Below are positions 39,822 through 50,294 of a DNA stretch of 64,000 nucleotides, piece by piece; the first letter of the stretch is position 1; every line of letters starts with the position of its first letter. The DNA is from Clostridium grantii DSM 8605 (GTDB taxonomy: Bacteria; Bacillota; Clostridia; Clostridiales; Clostridiaceae), in assembly GCF_900129965.1 (NCBI RefSeq), contig NZ_FQXM01000019.1:1-64000 (forward strand). The letters run 5' to 3'. Under the pieces are notes generated by a model. It worked only from the letters and a program-made list of their open reading frames with translations, searched no databases and was not told the DNA's origin. The translations under genes were made by a program, and so were the position numbers.

Positions 39822-40838
39822 ATGAAAGCATTATTTATTGGTGGAACAGGAACAATAAGTTCAGCAATATCAAAATTAGCAGTAGAAAAAAATTGGGATC
39901 TTTATTTACTTAACCGTGGAAATAAAACTGATAGAATTCCAGAAAAAGCTAGAGTTATTAAAGCAGATATAAATCATGAAGAAACCGTTGTAGAACTTAT
40001 AAAAGATATGAAGTTTGATGTGGTAGTTGATTTTATAGCTTACTCTCCTGAACAGATTAAAAGAGATATAAGGATTTTTTCTAAAAAAACCAAACAATTT
40101 ATATTTATTAGTTCGGCATCCGCTTATCAGAAACCACTATCTCATTACAAGATAACAGAAAGTACTCCCTTAGATAATCCTTATTGGAAGTACTCTCGTG
40201 ATAAAATTGTTTGTGAGGAAATTTTAATGGAAGAATATCGTAAAAATAAATTTCCTATAACTATTGTGCGACCAAGTCATACCTATGATGAAAGAAGTAT
40301 TCCCACAGCTATTCATGGAAAAAAAGGAAGCTGGCAAGTGATAGACCGTATTATTAAAGGAAAGCCAGTAATTATACATGGTGATGGTTCTTCTTTGTGG
40401 ACACTTACTCATAGTTCGGATTTTGCTAAAGCTTTTGTTGGCCTTATGGGAAATGGCGGAGCTATTGGAGAGTCTGTACAAATAACTTCAGATGAGTCTC
40501 TTACTTGGAATAGAATTTATGATTGTATAGGAGAAGCCCTTGATGTAGAAGTTAAAAAAATGCATGTATCCACTGATTTTCTTGTGGCCTGCCAAGCTGA
40601 TTTAGAAGGTGGTTTAGTAGGGGATAAATCCAATTCAGTAGTATTTGATAATACCAAAATTAAAAGGCTTGTTCCAGATTACGTTGCTACCACTAGATTT
40701 GATCAAGGTGTTAGACAGTGTGTTGAATATATATTATCCCACCCTGAAGTTCAAGTTGAAGATAAAGAGTTTGATCTTTTCTGCGATAATGTAATAAAAG
40801 TACAACAGCATGCAGAGGAGTTATTTAAGAATTTGTAA
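39822..40838 (+). CDS. NAD-dependent epimerase/dehydratase-like SDR protein
   Basis: A 338-residue extended short-chain dehydrogenase. The nucleotide loop is ALFIGGTGTISSAISKLAV near residue 3, with VVDFIAYSPEQIKRDIRIF near 70 and FIFISSASAYQKPLSHY near 95 in the place of the catalytic Ser and Tyr region. ITIVRPSHTYDERSIP near 145 and VIHGDGSSLWTLTHSSDFAK near 185 are epimerase-type. It probably acts on an NDP-sugar or isomerises a similar substrate. ATG 39822 has AGGTGA five bases upstream. It stands alone; the AraC gene downstream is convergent. Confidence 0.75.
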   Translation: MKALFIGGTGTISSAISKLAVEKNWDLYLLNRGNKTDRIPEKARVIKADINHEETVVELIKDMKFDVVVDFIAYSPEQIKRDIRIFSKKTKQFIFISSASAYQKPLSHYKITESTPLDNPYWKYSRDKIVCEEILMEEYRKNKFPITIVRPSHTYDERSIPTAIHGKKGSWQVIDRIIKGKPVIIHGDGSSLWTLTHSSDFAKAFVGLMGNGGAIGESVQITSDESLTWNRIYDCIGEALDVEVKKMHVSTDFLVACQADLEGGLVGDKSNSVVFDNTKIKRLVPDYVATTRFDQGVRQCVEYILSHPEVQVEDKEFDLFCDNVIKVQQHAEELFKNL

Positions 40839-40860
40839 TTATAAAGAATAAAACATAAAA

Positions 40861-41757
40861 TTATTGAATTATTTTTCTATATGTCATAGGCGTAAATCCA
40901 GTTAGTTTTTTAAATGTTTTAGAAAAATAACTGGTAGATTCAAAGCCTATTTGAAAGCCTATGTCAGAAATACTGATATCGGTGGTTTTTAATAGCTGTT
41001 TTGCATATTGAATTTTTAATTGTAAAATATATTTTATAGGTGTTTGGCCTGTGATTTTTTTAAATAATTTATAAAAATAGTCTTCGCTAACATGAAAATG
41101 GCTGGCTAACACAGGTATGGAAATTGACTCTGTAAAATGTTCTTCTAAATAGTTGAGAATATTCATTTCTCGTGTGGATAATGTTTTGTTTTGAATAAAG
41201 GCTTTACCTATTAATTTATCACTTCGGTATAGTGTTGCTAATAGCATTAGGAAGCTGCTTTGTATAGCAAGTTCTTTCCCTATATAATCTTGAGAAATAC
41301 AAGATAGTAATTTTGAAATTGATTGATGACACTCCAATTGCCATGTGGGGGTGTCTTTTTTTGTGCTAATATGTGGAATCACATTTGGCAATAATAATCG
41401 GCCACTGTTTAAAGGTTCAATATAGCGTTCATAAATAGGATTGTTTAGTTCCATAGAAAGTATATCGTAGGATATTACCAATAGTTTAACAGAGCAATAA
41501 GTGTTATTTGCTGAAATGCCGTAATGTACTTGATTTGGGTTAATAATGCAGATATCACCAGTATTTAATTGAAAATCTTGAGTATCTATTTTCATGGAGA
41601 TAGTACCTTTATCTACATAAATAATCTCTATATTTGGATGCCAATGACAATAAAATAAATCTATATCTGGCTGTGAATTCATTTCAACGTAGGTAACAGG
41701 AAAATTAGGGTTTAATTGTATTCTTTGAAATTCGGGTTTATTTTTCATATTATCCAT
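40861..41757 (-). CDS. AraC-family regulator with N-terminal cupin
   Basis: A 298-residue regulator. Residues about 20-110 form a cupin sugar-binding domain (FYCHWHPNIEIIYVDKGTIS, then DFQLNTGDICIINPNQVHYG). The C-terminal AraC domain has ISIPVLASHFHVSEDYFYKL, FKKITGQTPIKYILQLKI, then ISDIGFQIGFESTSYFSKTF and LTGFTPMTYRK. It is divergent from the GH2 beta-galactosidase gene with 154 bases between, so it probably activates that gene in response to a sugar. The ATG at 41757 lacks a strong ribosome site; an ATG four codons in is an alternative. Confidence 0.85.
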   Translation of the reverse strand: MDNMKNKPEFQRIQLNPNFPVTYVEMNSQPDIDLFYCHWHPNIEIIYVDKGTISMKIDTQDFQLNTGDICIINPNQVHYGISANNTYCSVKLLVISYDILSMELNNPIYERYIEPLNSGRLLLPNVIPHISTKKDTPTWQLECHQSISKLLSCISQDYIGKELAIQSSFLMLLATLYRSDKLIGKAFIQNKTLSTREMNILNYLEEHFTESISIPVLASHFHVSEDYFYKLFKKITGQTPIKYILQLKIQYAKQLLKTTDISISDIGFQIGFESTSYFSKTFKKLTGFTPMTYRKIIQ

Positions 41758-41911
41758 ATAACAGAATAGTTATAAAACTATCGTTAATCCTTAAAGAAAT
41801 TTAGTTTTAACAATAGTATAATATAAATAACTTGTAAAAGCAAAATATTTAATTATAAAAAATATCAATAAATTATTATAAGTTGATAAACTATGAAGGA
41901 AAGGTGAAAAT

Positions 41912-44380
41912 ATGAGAGGAAAAGAAATAATTAGTAATTGGAAGTTTAATTTAGGGGATATAAAAGAAGCACATCTTTTATCAAAAGATGACACTCAGTG
42001 GAGAACAATAAATTTGCCTCATGATTGGAGTGTAGAACTTCCCTTTAACAAAGAAGAAGGGGAAGCTTGCACAGGTTTTCTTCTTGGAGGCATAGGATGG
42101 TATAGAAAACATTTTAAAACCGCAGAAGACATGATAGATAAAAGGGTAATAGTGAATTTTGATGGAATATATTGCCGTTCAACTATTTATTGTAATGGAG
42201 AAATGATAACCTTTCATCCAAATGGGTATACACCTGTGCTTGCGGACATCACTAAATACTTAAATCCTTTAAATGAGGAGAATGTTATAGCCGTTAGAGT
42301 TGATCATTCAAGACATGCAGATAGTAGATGGTATACAGGTTCTGGTATATATAGAAAAGTATCTATGCATATATTACCAAAAGTTCATATTCCTGTTTGG
42401 GGAGTCAGTGTAATAACTCCAAAAATCACAGATTTATTGGCAGAAGTAGAAGGTAATGTAGAGCTAGTTAATGAGTTCAGTGAAAATCAAGATATTGAAG
42501 TTTTAATGAGAATTATAGATGAAGAAGGTAAGAAAGTTGTTGAAGAAAAACAAAGGGTGAAACTTTCAGAGCATTCTTCAAGTAACATCAAATTCAATGT
42601 ATCAATTAATAATCCAGTTAGATGGGAAGTTTTAAATTCACATCTTTATAAAGCTGAAGTTTGTATACTTAAAGATAATAATATTATTCAAACAGAAATA
42701 GTTAAATTTGGGGTAAGAGAGTTTAAGTTTGATGCAGATAAAGGCTTTTTTATTAACAGCAAAAGAACTTTAATCAAAGGTGTTTGTTTGCATCATGATG
42801 GAGGAGCAGTAGGTGCAGCAGTGCCATTAGATGTATGGAGAAGGCGTTTAGATGCCCTTATATTGTGTGGATGTAATGCTATAAGAACAGCTCATAATCA
42901 AGTGTCAGAGGATTTTCTTGATTTATGCGATGAATTAGGAATTTTGGTTCAAGAAGAATTTTTTGATGAATGGGACAATCCAAAAGATAAACGTCAAAAT
43001 GGAGAAGAAAAAACCGTTGACTATTTATCAAGATGCTATACAGAATTTTTCAGAGAGTATGCTCAAGATGATTTACAAAATACTATTAAAAGAGATATAA
43101 ATCATCCTAGCATTATTCAATGGTCTATTGGTAATGAGATTGAATGGACCTATACTAAGTACAATAATGCTACAGGTTATTTTGGTATTGATGCAGATGG
43201 GTCTTACTTTTGGAAGTTGCCACCTAATGATATTGATGTAATTAAAGAAAATATTTCTAAAATTCCTAGGGATTATTATGATGTTGGAACCACAGCTAAG
43301 AAGTTGGCTAATTGGACTAAAGAAATGGATACAACAAGACCTATTATAGCAAATTGTATTTTGCCAAGTGTTAGCTATGAAACAGGGTATACAGACGCTT
43401 TGGATATAGTTGGATATAGTTATAGAAGAGTGATATATGATTATGGTCATACTCATTATCCAGAAAAACCTATAATGGGAACTGAAAATGTACCTCAATG
43501 GCATGAATGGAAGGCTGTGCTTGAAAAAGAACATATTGCAGGAACGTTTTTGTGGACTGGTTGTGACCATATTGGGGAAGCACAAGTTCAGGGTCCATGG
43601 CCAAGAAAAGGTTCAAATTTAGGATTAATAGATTTAGCTGGTTTTGATAAACCATCTTATCATATGTTTAAAGGGTTATGGAATGAAGAACCTCATATAA
43701 AAATATTTACGCAAACATTAGATAAATCTTTATATAATCTTGATAAAGATGGGATTTTAGTTGAAAAGGAAAAAGATGCTTGGCAGAAAAGATTATGGTT
43801 TTGGCATGATGTTAATCCTCATTGGAATTACATGAGTGAAGAAGGTATAGTTGTAGAAGTTTATTCAAATTGTGAAGAAGTTTCTTTATATGTCAATGAT
43901 GAGCTTGTAAGTACAAGACATCTTAATGAGTTTGAGGATAATATTTATAAATGGTTTGTGCCTTATACAGAAGGAACAGTTAAAGCAATTGGTAGAAAGG
44001 GTAATAAAAAAGTTGAGAATAATATTCCAACTACTGGACCAATTGATAAAATAGATTTAACTACTGACAAAAATATAATAAAGGTTTCCTCAGACAGTGT
44101 GGCACATATAGTTGTACAACTTGTAGATAAACAAGGGCATCCAGTCAAAATAGTCAATGAAGAACTATTTTTTAATATAAAAGGAAATGCTAAAATTTTA
44201 GGAGTAGATAATGGTCATCCAGACAATGTTCAAAATTTCCAAAATAATAGTATTGTCACTAGTCAAGGTAGAGCTTTGATGATTCTACAAGCAATTGATG
44301 AAGGCCAGATTGAGGTAGTGGCAATTTGTAAAACTTTAGGATTGAAGTCGGCACCATGTAAAATACAAGCAATTAGATAG
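41912..44380 (+). CDS. Glycoside hydrolase family 2 (beta-galactosidase-like)
   Basis: An 822-residue cytosolic GH2 enzyme. N-terminal sugar-binding domain: WRTINLPHDWSVELPF and GGIGWYRKHF. The (beta/alpha)8 domain holds IKGVCLHHDGGAVGAAVP near 287, the acid/base Glu409 in SIGNEIEW and the nucleophile Glu525 in IMGTENVPQWHEW. A DUF4982-type and C-terminal beta domains (EVYSNCEEVSLYVNDELV) follow. GH2 enzymes with this layout are beta-galactosidases or related exo-glycosidases; beta-glucuronidase or mannosidase is less likely. ATG 41912 follows GAAAGG. The divergent AraC gene is the likely regulator. No sugar transporter is adjacent. Confidence 0.85.
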   Translation: MRGKEIISNWKFNLGDIKEAHLLSKDDTQWRTINLPHDWSVELPFNKEEGEACTGFLLGGIGWYRKHFKTAEDMIDKRVIVNFDGIYCRSTIYCNGEMITFHPNGYTPVLADITKYLNPLNEENVIAVRVDHSRHADSRWYTGSGIYRKVSMHILPKVHIPVWGVSVITPKITDLLAEVEGNVELVNEFSENQDIEVLMRIIDEEGKKVVEEKQRVKLSEHSSSNIKFNVSINNPVRWEVLNSHLYKAEVCILKDNNIIQTEIVKFGVREFKFDADKGFFINSKRTLIKGVCLHHDGGAVGAAVPLDVWRRRLDALILCGCNAIRTAHNQVSEDFLDLCDELGILVQEEFFDEWDNPKDKRQNGEEKTVDYLSRCYTEFFREYAQDDLQNTIKRDINHPSIIQWSIGNEIEWTYTKYNNATGYFGIDADGSYFWKLPPNDIDVIKENISKIPRDYYDVGTTAKKLANWTKEMDTTRPIIANCILPSVSYETGYTDALDIVGYSYRRVIYDYGHTHYPEKPIMGTENVPQWHEWKAVLEKEHIAGTFLWTGCDHIGEAQVQGPWPRKGSNLGLIDLAGFDKPSYHMFKGLWNEEPHIKIFTQTLDKSLYNLDKDGILVEKEKDAWQKRLWFWHDVNPHWNYMSEEGIVVEVYSNCEEVSLYVNDELVSTRHLNEFEDNIYKWFVPYTEGTVKAIGRKGNKKVENNIPTTGPIDKIDLTTDKNIIKVSSDSVAHIVVQLVDKQGHPVKIVNEELFFNIKGNAKILGVDNGHPDNVQNFQNNSIVTSQGRALMILQAIDEGQIEVVAICKTLGLKSAPCKIQAIR

Positions 44381-44402
44381 CATTATAAAGAAATAAGATT
44401 TT

Positions 44403-44446
44403 GTATCCTCTAAACCCTCAGTATTAAAGGGAGTAGAGGATACATC
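44403..44446 (+). terminator. Intrinsic terminator after the GH2 gene
   Basis: GTATCCTCTA / TAGAGGATAC with inner ACCCT / AGGG pairing is followed by TCTTTTTGATTTTTTT. Confidence 0.85.
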
Positions 44447-44881
44447 TTTTTGATTTTTTTCTTTTGTTAGTAGATGAATTATATTGTAAAAATAAAATTA
44501 CATTAGGTTATTTAACAATAAAAGAACTTCTATTTCGCAGAAAAATTACATTACAATAATAACATAATCATCAAACAAAGCAAAGCAAAACTAGATTTGA
44601 TAAAACAGTGTAGTCAAAAGGTAAAAATGAAAAATCATAAAAGTTGTTATTAAAAAAGAACATATGTATGCATATAAACTCAAGTTCTTGGAAATAGTAT
44701 AAGGGTAATGGTTAATAAAGGGAATGAATTTCAATGAAAAAATTGGTATAATATATATAACAAAGCCTTCAGATAGATGGTTAATATTTTTAATAAATCT
44801 ACATGATGAGGTTTTGTTAAAGCGTAAAAATAATAAGTTACAGTTAAGATATATTAAATAAAATCATAAAAAAAGGAGTTA
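44447..44881. other. Intergenic region before sbcD
   Basis: About 435 AT-rich bases without a supportable gene. A TATAAT box occurs near 44746 without a good -35, and AACAAAGCCTTCA (about 44759) has partial complementarity with TGATGAGGTTTTGTT (about 44803-44818), which could form a leader hairpin. Nothing else stands out. Confidence 0.4.
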
Positions 44882-44884
44882 ATG

Positions 44885-46108
44885 ATGAAAATACTACATA
44901 CTGGTGATTGGCATTTAGGTAAGAATTTAGAGGGTAAAAGTAGATTAGGAGAGCAAGAAGCTTTTTTAAAAGATTTTCTGCAAATAGTGGAGGAGAATAA
45001 TATAGATTTAGTTATCATAGCTGGGGATATATATGATCATAGCAATCCACCCGCTTATGCCGAAAAAATATTCTATGATACTTTAAAGAAACTGTCTTCA
45101 AATGGAGAGAGGCTTACTTTAGTTATTTCAGGAAATCATGATAACCCAGAAAGGTTAGTTGCAGCAGGTCCTCTAGCTAGAGATCATGGCATAATAATGG
45201 TGGGTACACCTAAGACCGTTGTTGACACAGGGGAATATGGCATTCATAAAGTCGTAAAATCAGGGGAGGGATTTGTGGAGTTAGACATAAATGGAGAAAA
45301 AGCAGTTATTTTAACTGTACCTTATCCTAGTGAAAAAAGGTTAAATGAAGTTTTATATGGAGAAATGGATGAAGATGAAGATAGATTAAAATCATATAGT
45401 GATAGAATTTATTCTTTATTTAATTCATTAAAAGATAATTATAGAGAAGATACAATAAATTTAGTTGCATCTCATCTTTTTGCAATGGGAAGTCAAGAAT
45501 CAGGTTCTGAGAGAAGTATACAATTGGGAGGAAGTTTTATTGTGAATGGAAGTTGTTTCCCAAGTGAGGCACAATACATTGCATTAGGCCATATTCATAA
45601 ACCACAAATTGTTCCAGGAACAGAGGGTCGAGCACGTTATTCTGGATCGCCTATTCATTACAGTAAAAAAGAAATTAATTTTACTAAAAGGTGTTATGTA
45701 ATTGATGCTAAAGCTGGGATACCATGTAATATTGAAGAAGTTGAATTTAAAGTTTATAAGCCTATAGAAATATGGAAGTGTAAAAATATTGAATCCGCTA
45801 TTATGAAATGTGAAGAAAATAAAAATAAAGAATGCTGGGTTTATTTAGAAATATCAACTGACAGATATATTAGAGAAGATGAAATAAAACAAATGAAAGA
45901 TTTAAAAAAGGATATTTTAGAAATTACTCCACTGATTAAAGGAATAGAAAGTGAGGAAACTGATGCAAATAGTTTATCAGAAAAATCATTCCAAGAAATT
46001 TTTACTGAATTCTATTTAAAAGAAAGAAATGTAAATCCAGATGAGGAATTAGTAGAATTATTATTATCAATTGTTAACGAGGATGGTGAAGAAAATGAAA
46101 CCTATTAA
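44885..46108 (+). CDS. sbcD: Exonuclease subunit SbcD
   Basis: A 407-residue calcineurin-fold nuclease subunit of the SbcCD (Mre11-Rad50-like) complex, which cleaves DNA hairpins and processes protein-blocked ends. Metal-binding motifs: Asp8 and His10 in TGDWHLG, GDIYDHS at about 47-53, SGNHDNPERL at 82-91, VASHLFAMG near 197, and ALGHIHKPQ near 238. ATG 44885 (the second of two tandem ATGs) has AGGAG eight bases upstream; 44882 is equally possible. It overlaps the sbcC start by 14 bases. Relevant here because the window is rich in palindromes that SbcCD can cut. Confidence 0.95.
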   Translation: MKILHTGDWHLGKNLEGKSRLGEQEAFLKDFLQIVEENNIDLVIIAGDIYDHSNPPAYAEKIFYDTLKKLSSNGERLTLVISGNHDNPERLVAAGPLARDHGIIMVGTPKTVVDTGEYGIHKVVKSGEGFVELDINGEKAVILTVPYPSEKRLNEVLYGEMDEDEDRLKSYSDRIYSLFNSLKDNYREDTINLVASHLFAMGSQESGSERSIQLGGSFIVNGSCFPSEAQYIALGHIHKPQIVPGTEGRARYSGSPIHYSKKEINFTKRCYVIDAKAGIPCNIEEVEFKVYKPIEIWKCKNIESAIMKCEENKNKECWVYLEISTDRYIREDEIKQMKDLKKDILEITPLIKGIESEETDANSLSEKSFQEIFTEFYLKERNVNPDEELVELLLSIVNEDGEENETY

Positions 46109-49100
46109 GCTAAAGATTAAAGGATTAAATAGTTTTATCCAAGAGCAAGAAATAGATTTTGAAAAACTTACGGATAGAGGATTATTTGGGATTTTTGGAG
46201 ATACGGGTAGTGGAAAATCAACAATACTTGATGGCATCACATTAGCTTTGTACGGAGTAGTTGCAAGAAATAGTAAAAATTTTATTAATACAAATTGCAA
46301 TTCTGCAAATGTTAGTTATAAATTTCAGATTTCAGGGAAAGAGACTAAGACATACATTGTAGATAGAGAATTTAAAAGAGATAAAGCTTCAGGCAATCCT
46401 AGAAGTGGTAATACTAAGATTGTTCAATTAATTGGTGATAAAGTAGAAGTTTTGGCAGAAGGTAAGACAAGTGTTGATAAAATGTGTGAAGAAATAATTG
46501 GATTAAAAATAGATGATTTCTCAAGAACAGTTGTATTACCTCAAGGAAAATTTAGCGAATTTTTAAAGTTGGAGGGCAAATCTAGAAGAGAAATGCTTGA
46601 AAGACTTTTTAATCTACAAAAATATGGTGATGAATTATCAAGCAAGCTTATTTTGGCCATGAGAAAAAATAGAAGCGAAGAGAATATTCTTACTGGTGAA
46701 CTAAAAGAATATGAGAATATTAGTGAAAAAGCTTTGGAGGATAATAATGAAGCATTAAAAACTATTTTAGACAAATTAAAAGATGCTAAAGAGAACCAGA
46801 ATAAAATTGATGAGAATTTTAAGCAAGGTCAAGAACTTTGGAATCTTCAAGAGGAATTAATAAGTTATGAAAAAGAAGAAAATTTATTAAAACAGCAAGA
46901 AGAAAATATTAATAATATAAAAAATAAAGTTGCGTTAGGGGAAAGTGCATTAAAGGTTAAACCTTATATAGATACATATGAAAGTATATTAAATGAAATT
47001 AATATTGTTGAAAAAACATTAATGAATTTAGACAAAGAATTAGAACTTATTAATAAAGAAAAAGTTATGATTGAAGAAAAGTTAAAAGAATTAAGTAGAA
47101 AAAAAGAAAATGAATTACCATTATTGAGGGTTAAAGAGGAAAAAGTTTCACAGGCAATTAAAGAAAAGAATTCATTTGATATTCTTATTAAAGAAATTGA
47201 ACAACTAGAAAAAAAACATAATGAATTAAAAACAACACTAAAAGAAAAAGATTTACAAAGAAAAGAACTAGAGAATAATATGGAAAATCTCAAGGCTGCT
47301 ATCTTAAAGAAAGAAGAAGATATGGAGTCAGTTAAAATTGATTTAGATTATAAAAACAAAGTTCAACAAGGACTTTTAATTAAAAACCAGTATTCTGAAT
47401 TAATAAGTCAAAGAGAAAAAACTGAAATGAAAATTTTAAAAATTAAAAAAGATATTGATTTAAATCTTACAAATTACAATTTATTTAAAAAAGAAGTTTA
47501 TGAAAATTCTAATAGTTTAAAAAACTTAATTATTCAATTAGAAATGATAAAAAACGAATTTCCAGGCACTAGTGAGGAATTATTAGAGTTAAAAGAAAAA
47601 TTTATTAATGGGAAAAATAAATGGGATAAATTTAATGAACTAACCAAAGATACTAAAGGAATAAAAGATAGAGTTCAAAAATTAAAAATAGAGATTTCTA
47701 TCAAAAAAGAAGAGGAAGTCAATCTTAAAAATAATGTAGAGGAATTAAAGAAAAAATTAAAAAGAAGTGAAGCAGAAAGCCTTGCACAGGTTTTGAGAGA
47801 ACAACTTTCATGGGGGGATATTTGTCCGGTTTGTGGTTCAAGGGAACATCATATTGAAAGCATAAAAATTAATGATTTATCTGAAATTGAAGGGTTAAAA
47901 AAAGACCTTGTTGAAAAGGAAAACCTCTTGAAGTTACTTGAGCAGCACATAACAAGAGAAGAAACTAATATTGAAAATGAAGTAAATAAATCAAAAGATA
48001 AATCAAGAGAAATTGATGAACTAGGAAACGCTTTTAAAGAATTGAGTGTAACAGAGTTAGAAAGTAATTTTAATGTGTTTAGTGATAAATTTAAAGAATT
48101 TAATGAAAAGAAGAATATTATAGAAGAGAATATTAAGAAAACTACAGATGAAAAAAATAAATCAGAAAACAAATTTAGTAGTGCAAGTGCAAGTCTTGAA
48201 GAAAATACTAAGCAATATAATGATTTTATGGATAGTATAAAAGAATTAAAAGAGGAAATTGAGAAGGTTGAGAAAAAACTGAAAGCTATAACAGAAGAGT
48301 TAAATATAGAAGATTTTGAAGAAAAAAATGAAGAAATTTTATTAAAGGAGAAACAAAGAGAAACCTTAGAAAAACAGGTTAAAAACCATAGAATTGAATT
48401 TGAAAATTTCTCCAAGAAAAAAGAGGAATTAAGCAAAGAAGTATTTGAACTAAGAGAAGAAATAATGAAAAAGCTTACTACCATAACTGAAAAGAATATT
48501 AGTAAAGATGAAAAGATTGCATCAATTAAAGATAAAGTGGGTGATGAGGAGGATTTAGTTGGATTAAATAAAAAGATCACTCAAACCATTAAAGAAATTG
48601 AAGAGACTTTTAAAATTACTGAAGAAAGAAAAAAAGATATAGATAGCAAATATCAGAAAATAAATGATAGCATCGTAGGTGGGAAAGGACAATTAGAAAC
48701 TTTAATTAAAAGTAAAATATTAGCTAATAATAAATTAGAAAAATCGTTAATGGAAGAGAATTTTGAAGATCTACAAAAGGTAAAAAAATTCTACATAGAT
48801 AAGCAGAAAATAGATTCTTATAAAAATCAGATAGAAGGGTATTTAAATGAACTAACTAAGGTTATTGGATCTATAGAAAATATTAATAAAAAGATTAATG
48901 GGAAAAGTTTATTGGAAGAACAATGGGAACAATTGAAAAAAGAAAAAGATGAAATCAAAGTAATAGTAAAAGATCTTGATGAAGCTAGGATTAAAAAACA
49001 AGTGGAAATAAATACAATAAAAGAAAAATTAATAAATCTCTTAAGTTTATTAAAGAAAAAGGCAAAAATTGATCATAAATTAGCTTTATTGGATGATTTA

Positions 49101-49589
49101 GAAAAACTTTTTAAGGGAAAGAGATTTATAGAATATGTAGCATCAAATCAACTAAAATATATTTCTGTTGAAGCATCAAAGATTTTAAAAGAAATAACAG
49201 GTGGAAATTATGCTTTAGAAGTAGATGAAAATGCTAAGTTTATTATAAGAGATTATAAAAATGGTGGGGCAGAAAGAGATGCATCTACTTTATCAGGTGG
49301 AGAAACATTTTTATCCTCTCTTGCACTAGCACTAGCTTTATCTTCACAAATTCAATTAAAAGGAACTGCACCTCTTGAACTATTCTTCCTAGATGAAGGG
49401 TTTGGTACTCTTGATAATAATTTACTTGAAGTTGTTATGGGAGCTTTAGAGAAGATACATAATGATAAACTTAAAGTTGGAATAATAAGTCATGTTGACT
49501 CAATAAAAAATAGAGTGCCTGTAAAGTTATTGGTGACAGCAGCAGAATCAGGGGAAGGAGGAAGTAAGGTGAAAATGGAAAGAAGTTAG
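46095..49589 (+). CDS. sbcC: Exonuclease subunit SbcC
   Basis: A 1164-residue Rad50-like ATPase. Walker A is FGDTGSGKSTILDG near residues 35-42, the Q-loop sits near LPQGKFSEFLKL at about 150, and two long coiled coils, rich in Lys and Glu, flank a zinc hook with Cys577 and Cys580 (CPVCGSREH). The ABC signature TLSGGETFLSSLALALALS starts near 1065 and Walker B is LELFFLDEGFGTLD near 1094. It dimerises through the hook and powers SbcD. ATG 46095 follows GGTGAAG and lies inside the end of sbcD, so translation is coupled. Confidence 0.95.
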   Translation: MKPIKLKIKGLNSFIQEQEIDFEKLTDRGLFGIFGDTGSGKSTILDGITLALYGVVARNSKNFINTNCNSANVSYKFQISGKETKTYIVDREFKRDKASGNPRSGNTKIVQLIGDKVEVLAEGKTSVDKMCEEIIGLKIDDFSRTVVLPQGKFSEFLKLEGKSRREMLERLFNLQKYGDELSSKLILAMRKNRSEENILTGELKEYENISEKALEDNNEALKTILDKLKDAKENQNKIDENFKQGQELWNLQEELISYEKEENLLKQQEENINNIKNKVALGESALKVKPYIDTYESILNEINIVEKTLMNLDKELELINKEKVMIEEKLKELSRKKENELPLLRVKEEKVSQAIKEKNSFDILIKEIEQLEKKHNELKTTLKEKDLQRKELENNMENLKAAILKKEEDMESVKIDLDYKNKVQQGLLIKNQYSELISQREKTEMKILKIKKDIDLNLTNYNLFKKEVYENSNSLKNLIIQLEMIKNEFPGTSEELLELKEKFINGKNKWDKFNELTKDTKGIKDRVQKLKIEISIKKEEEVNLKNNVEELKKKLKRSEAESLAQVLREQLSWGDICPVCGSREHHIESIKINDLSEIEGLKKDLVEKENLLKLLEQHITREETNIENEVNKSKDKSREIDELGNAFKELSVTELESNFNVFSDKFKEFNEKKNIIEENIKKTTDEKNKSENKFSSASASLEENTKQYNDFMDSIKELKEEIEKVEKKLKAITEELNIEDFEEKNEEILLKEKQRETLEKQVKNHRIEFENFSKKKEELSKEVFELREEIMKKLTTITEKNISKDEKIASIKDKVGDEEDLVGLNKKITQTIKEIEETFKITEERKKDIDSKYQKINDSIVGGKGQLETLIKSKILANNKLEKSLMEENFEDLQKVKKFYIDKQKIDSYKNQIEGYLNELTKVIGSIENINKKINGKSLLEEQWEQLKKEKDEIKVIVKDLDEARIKKQVEINTIKEKLINLLSLLKKKAKIDHKLALLDDLEKLFKGKRFIEYVASNQLKYISVEASKILKEITGGNYALEVDENAKFIIRDYKNGGAERDASTLSGGETFLSSLALALALSSQIQLKGTAPLELFFLDEGFGTLDNNLLEVVMGALEKIHNDKLKVGIISHVDSIKNRVPVKLLVTAAESGEGGSKVKMERS

Positions 49590-49644
49590 TTTATGATCTA
49601 GCACTGAAGCTAATGAACAAAGGATGGAAAGGAGAATCAGAAAC

Positions 49645-50163
49645 ATGACATTTATACAATTCGAATCAACACTATCAAAGATAAATGATTGGTTAATATT
49701 TAGAATTCCTGAGAGTTGTAGCGCTAAGTTTTCATCAAGGGGAATGGTTATGATTGAAGGAACTATTAATGGTGTGGATTTTCATACTGAACTAGAACCG
49801 GATGGAGCGGGAAGCCACTGGTTTAGAGTAAGTGACAATTTGTGGGAAAAAGCAAACTTAAAATTAGGAGTAATTGCAAAAATTTCTATTAAACCGCTTG
49901 AATTGTGGCCTGAACCAGAATTACCTGTGGACTTAAAGAATGCATTAAAATTATGCAAGTTGGAGAACCAATGGGACACAATTACAACAAAGGCACACTG
50001 GGAATGGATTCGATGGATTCGATCAACACATAATCCTCAAACAAGTGAAAAAAGAATAAAAACATTATGTTCAATGGTGGCATCCGGGAAAAAAAGACCT
50101 TGCTGTTTTGATCATAGTCGTTGCACTATAACTGAAGTATCAAAAAATGGTGTATTGCTGTAA
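49645..50163 (+). CDS. YdeI/OmpD-associated family protein (DUF1905 plus OmdA)
   Basis: A 172-residue protein. Residues about 5-80 match the DUF1905 beta domain (IRFIPESC-type opening, RGMVMIEGTINGVDFHTELE, then GSHWFRVSDNL). The remainder (PVDLKNALKL ... LENQWDTITTKAHWEWIRWIRSTHN ... KRIKTLCSMVASGKKRPCCF) matches the bacteriocin-protection YdeI/OmdA domain. Family proteins protect against peptides or antibiotics by an unknown route. ATG 49645 follows AAAGGAG. It trails sbcC by about 55 bases and may be in the same transcript. No signal peptide. Confidence 0.75.
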   Translation: MTFIQFESTLSKINDWLIFRIPESCSAKFSSRGMVMIEGTINGVDFHTELEPDGAGSHWFRVSDNLWEKANLKLGVIAKISIKPLELWPEPELPVDLKNALKLCKLENQWDTITTKAHWEWIRWIRSTHNPQTSEKRIKTLCSMVASGKKRPCCFDHSRCTITEVSKNGVLL

Positions 50164-50294
50164 GAAATCTATAAGATATAGGAAACTGCGTATATTAGCG
50201 AAATGGAATGAGAAGAAAAAGGTATTTAAAATTCAAAATAATAATCAAAAACCATAATAGTTGAACCGGTATACCTAGATAGGAGAAAAATAAA

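Noticed and set aside
43073..43585. A 170-codon minus-strand frame inside the GH2 gene
   Set aside because: It is entirely antisense to a well supported catalytic domain and has no recognisable protein signature.
47849..48580. A 243-codon minus-strand frame inside sbcC
   Set aside because: It arises from the Lys/Glu-rich coiled coil: the antisense gives a Ser/Phe/Leu-rich sequence without a ribosome site.
44882..49589. Treating SbcD-SbcC as part of the new defence system
   Set aside because: SbcCD is a common housekeeping repair pair, lies 10 kb away, and is separated by unrelated genes and terminators.
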